Virus record (IMG/VR): IMGVR_UViG_3300034022_000267
Location: 64,001-117,174 of that record
Source of the DNA: a virus
Length of the DNA stretch: 53,174 bases
Strand: one strand, 5' to 3'
A program made the translations under genes and the position numbers. Under the pieces are notes generated by a model. That model did not search any database, was not told the origin of the DNA, and was given only the letters and a program-made list of their open reading frames with translations. Below are positions 38,890-45,975 of the stretch, piece after piece (position 1 is the first letter of the stretch; every line of letters begins with the position of its first letter).

Positions 38890-39858
38890 TTAATTATTAC
38901 GTCTTCTACCAGCTCTATTAGTTCTGTTTGGAAGTTCGTACATATTAAATCTATTTAGATCATTTTTAATTCTTCTCTGCTTAGCATATGCATCTTGTTT
39001 CTTAATTTCTATAGATGCCATGATAAATGATTCTTCATAAGCTTGCTTATGATAAATTAACTTTTGCTGTAACTGATTAAATGTTTCATCATTAGTTTGA
39101 TTAGTAAGCATTTCAAACACTTTAAACTTAATGAATGCTTCTACATACTCTCTTATACGATAGTTATCTGGAATCATTTGATTACCGATAGTATCATACT
39201 CTGTAGCATAAAATATTAATTGAACTGTTCCATTTCTAAAATTAGTAACAAACTTGTTATCTCTAATGTCAAATGAATCTAATCCTGAAGAACCAGGAGT
39301 AAAGTTTTGTCTTGGTACATTTTGACCATATGTTTCTAAATCACTTGAATAATTTAAACTACAATTCTGTCTTGCAGAAATGTTTCCTGGTTTAAGTAAA
39401 TAAGATTGTTTATAAGAACGTGTTTGTTGTGTATTTGTTTTATATACAGCTTGTATTAGTTCAGGCATACACTCAGGACATCCTGTTGTACATTCTAAAT
39501 TTGTACAAGCCACTCCTCCATAAGTTACTGGAGCTACTTGTATAGTAGTTGAACTAGCTGCTTGTGAATAAAATGAATTAGCTGATTGATATGGTAGCTG
39601 AGGAATTTCTGTACACATCCAAGCTTCTCTAACAGCATAAAAATTATCAGGAAGTCTAGCTTGAAAGTCTTCAATAAACAAAACTGTTTCACTAATAACA
39701 TATGTTGTTCTTCCTAACTTCTGAAGAGCTTTGTCTAAATATGTTGGAAATAATAAATCATCCACTGCTCCTGTATCAAAATAGCTCTTAAGCTCTTCTT
39801 TAACTGTAGAATAAACTGGTTCAGGGGATATAAAATTGTATTTATAATAGTAGCTCAT
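38890..39858 (-). CDS. Probable tail ring/adaptor protein (crAss-like neck)
   Basis: Encodes 322 aa. An N-terminal helical part (VKEELKSYFDTGAVDDLLFP, TYLDKALQKLG) leads to a beta-rich core containing RLPDNFYAVREAWM, and a long helical basic C-terminus (YVEAFIKFKVFEMLTNQ, KKQDAYAKQRRIKND) ends in an Arg-rich tail. This helix-beta-helix plan is that of T7 gp11/P22 gp4-like tubular or ring subunits placed directly before the muzzle gene in crAss-like phages. A Cys-rich insert (CTNLECTTGCPECM, ~120-135) may bind a metal. Assigned from order and general pattern; the exact ring is not resolved. Confidence 0.6.
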   Translation of the reverse strand: MSYYYKYNFISPEPVYSTVKEELKSYFDTGAVDDLLFPTYLDKALQKLGRTTYVISETVLFIEDFQARLPDNFYAVREAWMCTEIPQLPYQSANSFYSQAASSTTIQVAPVTYGGVACTNLECTTGCPECMPELIQAVYKTNTQQTRSYKQSYLLKPGNISARQNCSLNYSSDLETYGQNVPRQNFTPGSSGLDSFDIRDNKFVTNFRNGTVQLIFYATEYDTIGNQMIPDNYRIREYVEAFIKFKVFEMLTNQTNDETFNQLQQKLIYHKQAYEESFIMASIEIKKQDAYAKQRRIKNDLNRFNMYELPNRTNRAGRRRNN

Positions 39859-39861
39859 AAT

Positions 39862-40344
39862 TTATGATTTCCATTGATTGTAAATGTGTTGATACTTATC
39901 ATTGGTTTTTAAGTAGTGTGACAATAGTCTTGATGTAAGTCTAGAAGGTTTGAAATACCAAAGATCAGAGTTTTTAAATCTTGCTGATTGTTTAAACCAC
40001 ATCCATCCAAAAAAGAAACCTTCTGTATGATAGTTGAAATTGTATATCACCTTTCCTTTTTCTTTGGTCTTTTGCCAATCTATAGGAAGATTAACAAACT
40101 CTTTACCATCAATATTATTCTTTAGTTTTCTTCTTTTCTTTTTATTAATTGAAAATTCTCCAAATCCAAAAGGAAGTCTTGCTTTTTCTCCAGTCTCTAA
40201 AATATATTCTTTAAATGCTTCATTGTAGGTGTATAATATATTCCTCCATTCATCGTAAGTAAGTGTAATAGCTGGATGTTTTTTACAGAAATTATTATAA
40301 CTGTCTTTACTAGAAGATCTCCAATCAATTTTTGTTCTTGACAT
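39862..40344 (-). CDS. Conserved neck-module protein (ring-type or IHF-like annotation in crAss-like phages)
   Basis: Encodes 160 basic aa rich in Trp, Tyr and Lys. Characteristic stretches are TYDEWRNILYTYNEAFKEYI, KARLPFGFGEFSINKKKRRK and FGWMWFKQSARFKNSDLWYF. Position between two ring-like proteins matches the small gene often labelled IHF-like in crAss-like genomes, but the sequence could equally be a structural ring subunit. The basic GFGEFSINKKKRRK patch might touch DNA in the tail channel. Start overlaps the stop of the 241-aa gene by 1 nt. Confidence 0.5.
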   Translation of the reverse strand: MSRTKIDWRSSSKDSYNNFCKKHPAITLTYDEWRNILYTYNEAFKEYILETGEKARLPFGFGEFSINKKKRRKLKNNIDGKEFVNLPIDWQKTKEKGKVIYNFNYHTEGFFFGWMWFKQSARFKNSDLWYFKPSRLTSRLLSHYLKTNDKYQHIYNQWKS

Positions 40345-41069
40345 TAATTAGTTGGTTTTGAGTTTGGAGCTTGTCCATCTATTCCTTCTTGACTAATGTC
40401 TGTTTTAATTTGGAAATATGTAGATAATAATTTTCTTGATGTTAATTCTAACACTTGTTGTTCTAAGTATCCAGGAAGAGGAAATTCTTTGTCTAAAGGA
40501 TTTTTACATATATCTTCAAGTGCATATTCACCTCCACATCCACATTCAGGATACATGATATTATTGTCTACATCTTCTTCAAAGAAAGCTACAAATCTAA
40601 TTGCTTGTAGCAAAGGGTTAGTAACATATAGATATCCGTTAGATATCCAAAAATAAGTTTCATTTTTAATTACAGGAAGTTTAAGTAAGTTTATATATCT
40701 ATTTACAGATATTTCTTTTAACTTCTTTCCTTTACCACTCATTGCATTAATGGAATAAACTCCTTGAATAACATATTGGTAATTACCTTCTGATATACGT
40801 GGAAGTTTAAACTTAGTTCTTGCAATACTACATTCATCAACATAATTACAACATTCAGAAATAGGAACTTCACACATCTCAAGACATGGTATAGTAGTGA
40901 ACAATGTATCAGTTGCCCAAAGCTTTCTAAGATTGGTTTCACGTTTAATAAGCAATAAAGAATTATTTCTTATTTCGCTAGCTATTGCTCTATCTGTTAT
41001 TAATGAATCTGTAGAAAGTATCTTGTGAACACTTCTAACATCTGATACTAATTTTCTTAATGTTGCCAT
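40344..41069 (-). CDS. Probable tail ring/adaptor protein
   Basis: Encodes 241 aa. The N-terminal helix (TLRKLVSDVRSVHKILSTDS) and C-terminal helix (LPGYLEQQVLELTSRKLLST) bracket a beta-rich core with scattered Cys (CLEMCEVPISECC; PECGCGG). The layout matches the head-tail connector or ring fold expected at this place in a crAss-like neck module. It is the first structural gene after the GIY-YIG endonuclease gene, 3 nt beyond its stop. No enzymatic motif. Ring identity is inference. Confidence 0.55.
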   Translation of the reverse strand: MATLRKLVSDVRSVHKILSTDSLITDRAIASEIRNNSLLLIKRETNLRKLWATDTLFTTIPCLEMCEVPISECCNYVDECSIARTKFKLPRISEGNYQYVIQGVYSINAMSGKGKKLKEISVNRYINLLKLPVIKNETYFWISNGYLYVTNPLLQAIRFVAFFEEDVDNNIMYPECGCGGEYALEDICKNPLDKEFPLPGYLEQQVLELTSRKLLSTYFQIKTDISQEGIDGQAPNSKPTN

Positions 41070-41072
41070 AAT

Positions 41073-41699
41073 TTATATTCTTTCTTTAAACCATTTGAAT
41101 TTATAAGCAGTTGGTTTTTTATTATTAACACATGAAGATATATGTGATATATCAAATTTTAACTCTCTCTTAATATCTGACATACTATCCCAAACTTTAA
41201 TAAATGTATTATCTAAACTATATTGATAAACTTTAAATGCTCTATGATGATCTTTTCCAAATTTACCTCTAGTAGAATGATTCTTTTCTAAATTTTTAAT
41301 ACATTGTTCTTTTCTAATACCTATCATTCTTTTTTTAGCAGAAATAGATTGTTTAAGTTTTGTCTCTTTAGAAAGTATTACTCCATCTCTTCCTTCTCCT
41401 CCATTTGTAAAATTACACAAAGTTCCTAAATTTAAATCTTTTCTACCGTATAATTTTATAAATTCTTTTTCTTTCTCTATTATAAAACTTCTATTATCAC
41501 TTTCAAATAAAATTTCTACATCATAGTTTGTAAAATTTATTATGTTTAACCAGTGATTATTTCTATTCTTAGTAGTATAAGCTCTTCTATATTTTTCAGA
41601 ATCTTTACTATAAGATTTAGTATTTTTATTAATTTTTCCTATACCAATATAAAAAATCTCATTCTTATCTAATCTAATATGTCTATATAAGTAATACAT
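41073..41699 (-). CDS. Free-standing GIY-YIG homing endonuclease with NUMOD-like C-terminal domain
   Basis: Encodes 208 aa from the ATG at 41699; an ATG four codons earlier exists but 41699 gives a TAATG junction with the previous gene. N-terminal YLYRH (3-7) and FYIGIG (16-21) form the GIY-YIG core, with RNNHW, a likely catalytic Glu in the EKEKEF helix (~75-80) and LCNFTNGGEG (95-103). The C-terminal KVYQYSLDNTFIKVWDSMSD (~156-175) through SSCVNNKKPTAYKFKW is a NUMOD-type DNA-binding module typical of homing endonucleases. It sits between the phosphoesterase and ring genes as a compact insertion. Confidence 0.85.
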   Translation of the reverse strand: MYYLYRHIRLDKNEIFYIGIGKINKNTKSYSKDSEKYRRAYTTKNRNNHWLNIINFTNYDVEILFESDNRSFIIEKEKEFIKLYGRKDLNLGTLCNFTNGGEGRDGVILSKETKLKQSISAKKRMIGIRKEQCIKNLEKNHSTRGKFGKDHHRAFKVYQYSLDNTFIKVWDSMSDIKRELKFDISHISSCVNNKKPTAYKFKWFKERI

Positions 41700-42922
41700 T
41701 ATATACGACATTCGAACTCTGCAATCTTGCCTAATATAGGATCATATACAAGAGCTAATGCTGCACGTACTGAGTGTACAAAGTTATTATCTAGGTGCCA
41801 TCTATCTGTTCCAGATAAGCTAGGCATTTGTTGTATTCTTACACCTTTGACTTCTTTAGCCATATAATGGTGTTTATCTCCTGTGTGTATCTCTCTGTAT
41901 TTAGCATTACCAAAGAAATAACTATATTCAGGATGTGTAGCAAACAATAAAGGAAGATCATCTAATTTACAATTACCATGGTGCCATCCAATAAATGTAT
42001 TACCGAGCACCTTTGCTTTAATAACTGAATGTTCTCTTATAAAATCTACATCAGCATCTTTACTAAAATACACATCTAATGCGTGTGCTAGATAGAAAGA
42101 TTTAGTTCTATCATGGTTACCCTGTACAAGAACAACTGTAACATCATTACAATGTTGTCTTAACATATTGATTGTATCTACAAGAACAGCAAATCCTAAT
42201 TCATACTCTTCTGCATAATCCATTATAGTGTCTTGTGGTGTACCTTGTGTAGTTTGGTTTTGATAGTTATCTGTATGAAAGAAATCATTTGATATAGGAA
42301 GTACAACAGTGTTTATATTGTAATTAGCTTCCACTTTATTAATCAAAGACTGAGCCACATTAAAATATCTTAAAGCTCGTGCCCCAGGACTATTGTCACC
42401 ATCTACACATTTTTTAGCTAAATGAAAATCAGCTATAGATATTTCTACATCCACGTGATCTTTTACTAGACTAGGATCTGCTTTAATGATTGATATATTG
42501 GTTGGTGTGTAGTTTTCTAAAAACTTAGCAAAGTCTTCAGGAGAATAGTCTTTAGGTTGTTTTCTCTTTGAGAAGATGGAAGAAGTAAACTTTCCATTGG
42601 GTAACATCTTAGACCAGTAGTTGGTAATGATGTATTTATCTAGATTTATCTTGTGTAGTTTGGCTAGTGCTATATCATCTTTAGGTTCAAAGTTACTAGT
42701 GACAGTACTTTCTATTGTACCTTTTTCAACATTTACCTTTCTAGTTTCTTCTGTATAATTCTTATTTACATTTGCTGGATCATCGTCTTTCTCTCTGAGT
42801 TCTTTAAGAAGCTCATTCACTTCGTATTCACTTATTCCTAACTTATCTGCGTAGAACTTTTTACTCTTCTTCTGGGTTAACAATTCTTCTAATCTGTACA
42901 ACAAGCTTTGATTTTCAGACAT
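41699..42922 (-). CDS. Calcineurin-like metallophosphoesterase with N-terminal helix-turn-helix
   Basis: Encodes 407 aa. The two-metal phosphoesterase motifs are in order: D-x-H (Asp165, His167 in IADFHLAKK), a GD-equivalent Asn212-Asp213, GNHD (268-271), His314-315 in GWHHGN and GDKHH (348-352). Residues ~14-42 (LTQKKSKKFYADKLGIS, then EYEVNELLKELRE) look like a helix-turn-helix. The fold covers protein phosphatases and Mre11/SbcD-type nucleases; the HTH favours a nucleic-acid substrate. It is the first gene after the 43.0-kb terminator, behind its own promoter candidate, and reads into the neck genes. Role in virion assembly or DNA handling unknown. Confidence 0.82.
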   Translation of the reverse strand: MSENQSLLYRLEELLTQKKSKKFYADKLGISEYEVNELLKELREKDDDPANVNKNYTEETRKVNVEKGTIESTVTSNFEPKDDIALAKLHKINLDKYIITNYWSKMLPNGKFTSSIFSKRKQPKDYSPEDFAKFLENYTPTNISIIKADPSLVKDHVDVEISIADFHLAKKCVDGDNSPGARALRYFNVAQSLINKVEANYNINTVVLPISNDFFHTDNYQNQTTQGTPQDTIMDYAEEYELGFAVLVDTINMLRQHCNDVTVVLVQGNHDRTKSFYLAHALDVYFSKDADVDFIREHSVIKAKVLGNTFIGWHHGNCKLDDLPLLFATHPEYSYFFGNAKYREIHTGDKHHYMAKEVKGVRIQQMPSLSGTDRWHLDNNFVHSVRAALALVYDPILGKIAEFECRI

Positions 42923-42950
42923 ATTTGTTTATGTTAGTTAAAAAATATCG

Positions 42951-42983
42951 TAAAGATAAAGAATAGTTTTTATATATTCCAAA
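42951..42983 (-). promoter_or_regulatory. Candidate promoter for the phosphoesterase/neck/muzzle operon
   Basis: Minus-strand TTTG (42983-42980), 21 nt, then TATCTTTA (42958-42951), one base from TAnnTTTG. It lies between the intrinsic terminator at 43.03-43.06 kb and the phosphoesterase ATG at 42922, where a new transcript would be expected. Confidence 0.45.
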
Positions 42984-43027
42984 TAATTTTAGTTAGAGCT
43001 GTAACTATTTATAATCAAATTAGTTAT

Positions 43028-43061
43028 AAAACAAAAACTCCCCAAGAATAAACTTGAGGAG
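43028..43061 (-). terminator. Intrinsic terminator after the adhesin cluster
   Basis: Read on the minus strand, CTCCTCAAG (43061-43053) pairs with CTTGGGGAG (43046-43038) over 9 bp with one G-U pair and a 6-nt loop, followed at once by TTTTTGTTTT. This is the clearest Rho-independent terminator in the window. It separates the capsid/adhesin block from the neck/tail block. Confidence 0.8.
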
Positions 43062-43091
43062 AAACTTAGTAAAACCAATAAAACTAAGTTT
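43062..43091 (-). other. Perfect 8-bp stem-loop directly in front of the terminator
   Basis: AAACTTAG/CTAAGTTT arms at 43062-43069 and 43084-43091 enclose a 14-nt loop. It abuts the terminator stem, so the two hairpins stand in tandem at the 3' end of the adhesin transcript. It may protect the RNA end or back up termination. Confidence 0.6.
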
Positions 43092-43100
43092 TTTATAATG

Positions 43101-43382
43101 TTAAATAGTAGTAGTAGTGGTAGTTGTTGGTGCCACTGTTGTGGTTGTAGTGGTTGTTGGTGATACTACAGGTATATCAATAAAATTAGTACAAGACAAT
43201 CCTAATGATAAAACTCTAATAGTTGTTGTAAAATCAGGAACTAATGCTGAAGCATATCCAGCAATTAAAGTGGCTCTACTAATGTTTGTTTCAAAAGCAG
43301 AAGTAAATCCATCTATATCTGAATATAAGTTAAAGGGCCCTGCTGAAGTTCCTGCTGTAGTTAATGTTATGTATACTGTCAT
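43101..43382 (-). CDS. Small virion protein with SAGPF domain and poly-Thr C-terminus
   Basis: Encodes 93 aa from the ATG at 43382 (MTVYITLTTAGTSAGPFNLY). A longer frame from 43436 is disfavoured because its first codons are simply the poly-Thr codons of the previous gene read in another frame. The SAGPF domain matches the N-terminus of the 288-aa protein next to the muzzle gene. The C-terminus is a double poly-Thr tract with no domain after it, like the ends of the 399-, 182- and 1962-aa proteins. It may be a partner subunit of the adhesins. It is the last gene before the terminator. Confidence 0.6.
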   Translation of the reverse strand: MTVYITLTTAGTSAGPFNLYSDIDGFTSAFETNISRATLIAGYASALVPDFTTTIRVLSLGLSCTNFIDIPVVSPTTTTTTTVAPTTTTTTTI

Positions 43383-43393
43383 ATTATATTGGT

Positions 43394-43942
43394 TTAAAGT
43401 GGAAGAGTTGTGGTTGTAGTGGTTGTAGTAGGACAAATTCCTCTATCTGATTTAATAAATACACCAAACCTTTGTAATGTAGAAGGTATTATACAAGGTG
43501 TATCTATAGATTGTGAAATATTTAATACTCCTCCAACAAAAACTGGATCTTTTCCAGAATTACATAAAGCTGCAACCCATATTCCAGGACTTGCTTCTCC
43601 CTGTAAATTATAATAATGACATTCTTCTACCACTGTAGTAGTAGTTGTAGTTGTTTCACATCCCCATACAGTTTCACAATCTACAGTGTTATTTACAATT
43701 GTTGTAAATTGATTATATAAACTTATATTGTTAGTAATGTTATTAATAATTGTTTCAACCATTCCTGGACCACATATAAAGCCATCTATAGATTCAAACA
43801 CACTAGTTAATGTGTCACAGTTTGCCACTCCTATACAATCTAAAGCAGGTCCTTGGTATACGACATCATCTGTTGATGTTTTACATCCACATGGATTGTT
43901 TTCACATCCACAATTTGTATTAATATTATTTGTACAAGACAT
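43394..43942 (-). CDS. Adhesin-like virion protein: MSCTN anchor, Thr linker, one Cys-bracketed module
   Basis: Encodes 182 aa. Residues 1-~95 are a Cys-rich anchor (MSCTN, VVYQGPALDCIG, DTLTSVFESIDGFI, NNTVDCETVWGC) clearly paralogous to the start of the 290-aa protein and, less closely, of the 366-aa collar-domain protein. A poly-Thr linker leads to a ~60-residue module (CHYYNLQGEASPGIW to TPCIIPS) and the protein ends in poly-Thr then LPL. Tandem copies with shared anchors suggest several fibres or decorations attached to the same virion site. No enzyme motif; likely adhesion. Confidence 0.65.
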   Translation of the reverse strand: MSCTNNINTNCGCENNPCGCKTSTDDVVYQGPALDCIGVANCDTLTSVFESIDGFICGPGMVETIINNITNNISLYNQFTTIVNNTVDCETVWGCETTTTTTTVVEECHYYNLQGEASPGIWVAALCNSGKDPVFVGGVLNISQSIDTPCIIPSTLQRFGVFIKSDRGICPTTTTTTTTLPL

Positions 43943-43965
43943 TTTTATTTATTTTTAAATTATTA

Positions 43966-44838
43966 TTAACAAGTACCTTCAAAAGATACTTCACCTTTAT
44001 ATAAAGGGGCAGTTGTAGTAGGCGTACCATTAGCACATACTATCTGAGTTGTATTTCCTGGAACTATTATAGGAATATCAGGTCTTCCTAAACAAGCATT
44101 GTAGAAAAATAGTATTGAGTCTTCAGTCTTAGCTTCTAAACCATAAGAAGCACAACCAACAAATTCTGTAGTGGAAGATGTTGTTGTTGTGGTTGGTGCT
44201 GCTGTAGTAGTGGTGGTAGTTGTACACTCTGTTTCATTTACTATAACAGCTTGTGTCAATACTAATGTATTATTAATTATACAAGGTGTAACAACTGTAT
44301 TTCCAGCTAATGGTATAATTCCTCCTGTTCTAGCAAATGCACACGTAGTAGCAATCCAACTTGCATTGTTTACCAATGCTTGAAGTGTATAAGTTACACA
44401 CGCATCTGCCACAGTGGTAGTAGTGGTTGTTGTAGAACTACTACTTGATGTTGTTGTAGTGGTTGAACTACTACTTGTTGTAGTTGTGGTGGTTGGTTCT
44501 ACCGTAGTGGTAGTGGTAGTCGTAGTTGGTACTGGCCCACATGCATCTATAGTCTCACAACTTATCACTCCATTAACAAGTTCTATAAACTCAGGATATT
44601 CTTCTGGGTTATCTTGTATAAGATCTAATATATATTGAGTTAGTTCTATACTACATAAAAAATAACTTAATTGTTGTAAAATTTCAGAAGCTGTCATTCC
44701 TGGAGTAATACCAGAACATTCTCCAGCAATACCCTCATAAATTAAATCACTAGCTGTAAGTCCAGAGTGATTACAACTTGTTCCAGGATTATTTGGAGTT
44801 TCTGTACAATTACATTTTTTTGGTAGGAATGGCCACAT
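43966..44838 (-). CDS. Adhesin-like virion protein: anchor, Thr/Ser linkers, two Cys-bracketed modules
   Basis: Encodes 290 aa. Residues ~20-105 are the anchor shared with the 182-aa protein (LIYEGIAGECSGI, MTASEILQQLSYFLC, LVNGVISCETIDACG). A long Thr/Ser linker (~107-145, TTTTTSSSSTTTT-like) follows, then module one (CVTYTLQALVNNASW to TPCIINN), a second Thr linker, and module two (CASYGLEAKTEDS to IVCANG). The modules resemble the single one in the 182-aa protein, so module number differs between paralogues. The gene starts 1 nt past the stop of the collar-domain gene. Probably a surface-exposed adhesin. Confidence 0.65.
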   Translation of the reverse strand: MWPFLPKKCNCTETPNNPGTSCNHSGLTASDLIYEGIAGECSGITPGMTASEILQQLSYFLCSIELTQYILDLIQDNPEEYPEFIELVNGVISCETIDACGPVPTTTTTTTTVEPTTTTTTSSSSTTTTTSSSSSTTTTTTTVADACVTYTLQALVNNASWIATTCAFARTGGIIPLAGNTVVTPCIINNTLVLTQAVIVNETECTTTTTTTAAPTTTTTSSTTEFVGCASYGLEAKTEDSILFFYNACLGRPDIPIIVPGNTTQIVCANGTPTTTAPLYKGEVSFEGTC

Positions 44839-44839
44839 A

Positions 44840-45940
44840 TTAAGCTGGGATATACATTATATAATAACAAGCAAAAACTGGTTGAATATTTGAATGAGGT
44901 AAATTACCTCCTGTAGGTTTATTATCTATTGTTGTAACAACAGTTAAGTTTGTTGATGCTGGAAAAGTTGTTAATCCTGAAGCCAACACTCCATTGTTAT
45001 AAGCTGAAGGACCTCCTGATCCACTTCCTCCTCCTGGTAAATCATGTTGATGAGGTTCTTCTGTAACTACAGAAGCAACAGTGTTTGGATGAAAATGACT
45101 TGGCATTTGTGTAACTCCTAATGTAATTTGATTTGCTCCTTGAGTTGTACTTAAAGCATATGCTGGATTACCATTTACTCCAGGTAGAACTGCAGGATCT
45201 GTTATAGTATTTCCTAACATAGAAGTAGATGTTACTAAAACTCTTCCTCTTAAATCAGGAACTCCTGGGTTAGCTCCATTACATAAAAATATTCTATCCC
45301 ATATACCTAGTCCTGCACCTGATCCATCAAAATTAGCAAATGATCCTCCAGGAGGAAAATAAGGAACTGCAGCATAAGGAACCATTCTGTTACTTATTAA
45401 TTGTTGCGAAGGTGCTGTTGCTAAATAATTTGCTGCATAAGTATTAAAGTCAGTAATTAAAAGATAATTAACTAAATTTGTTGAAATTGTTGATACAGCA
45501 CTATTCAATGTACAAAGATTAGTTATTACTGCTTGTAGAATAGCATGTGTATTTGAAGAAGCTGTTACACCTGTTAAACATCCAATTGTGTAATCTGCAT
45601 TTAATATATCTAATTCACTATTGATACTAGCTACTTCTGTTTCTAAATCACATACTGATTTAATAATAGCTGTTAATATATCATTTAAAGATATTCCTGT
45701 ACATCCTGAACATACAGGAAGGTTGTTATTAATAATTGTACAAAGTATAGAAGGATTTAGTGTTGGGAATATTTCTTCTCCTAATATAAAAGATTGTATA
45801 TAATTAAATATTGTTTCTTCTATAGACAATAAAGTATCACCATTAGTAATACCAAGACCAGGAACATCTACTCCTGTATATTTTACGCACTGATCTGAGA
45901 TAGTTTCAGCACATCCATTAAAGCAATTTGTACAAGACAT
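44840..45940 (-). CDS. Tail-collar-domain fibre protein
   Basis: Encodes 366 aa. The N-terminus starts MSCTNCFNGC and contains NGDTLLSIEETIFNYI, the anchor theme of the next two genes. A predicted helical segment runs to ~175. The C-terminal domain is a phage tail-collar (PF07484-like) fold: GIWDRIFLCNGANPGVPDLRGR with PDLRGRV at 228-234, a Gln-rich loop, metal-binding-type HFH (282-284) and HQH (297-299) pairs, and the terminal HSNIQPVFACYYIMYI. Collar domains occur in short tail fibres and bind iron or receptors. A (TAAAA)5 repeat lies in its leader and may tune expression. Confidence 0.82.
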   Translation of the reverse strand: MSCTNCFNGCAETISDQCVKYTGVDVPGLGITNGDTLLSIEETIFNYIQSFILGEEIFPTLNPSILCTIINNNLPVCSGCTGISLNDILTAIIKSVCDLETEVASINSELDILNADYTIGCLTGVTASSNTHAILQAVITNLCTLNSAVSTISTNLVNYLLITDFNTYAANYLATAPSQQLISNRMVPYAAVPYFPPGGSFANFDGSGAGLGIWDRIFLCNGANPGVPDLRGRVLVTSTSMLGNTITDPAVLPGVNGNPAYALSTTQGANQITLGVTQMPSHFHPNTVASVVTEEPHQHDLPGGGSGSGGPSAYNNGVLASGLTTFPASTNLTVVTTIDNKPTGGNLPHSNIQPVFACYYIMYIPA

Positions 45941-45950
45941 AATATATATA

Positions 45951-45975
45951 TTTTATTTTATTTTATTTTATTTTA
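45951..45975 (-). repeat. Five perfect TAAAA tandem repeats in the leader of the collar-fibre gene
   Basis: The plus strand reads TTTTA five times without interruption, from 45951 to 45975. The repeats fill most of the 35-nt gap between the stop of the LRR-like gene (45976) and the ATG of the collar-fibre gene (45940). Pentanucleotide repeats in leaders are prone to slipped-strand length change. Confidence 0.9.

Noticed and set aside
43394-43442. Possible -1 frameshift joining the 182-aa protein to the 93-aa SAGPF protein; TTTAAAC heptamer next to the stop
   Set aside because: The downstream gene is in the -1 frame, but the heptamer is not in the reading-frame register needed for X XXY YYZ slippage from the 182-aa frame, and the 93-aa gene has its own ATG at 43382 that matches its paralogue's start.
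43117-44638. Plus-strand open frames encoding Val-rich (VVVVV) proteins
   Set aside because: They are antisense images of the poly-Thr codons of the minus-strand adhesin genes; no independent evidence of translation.
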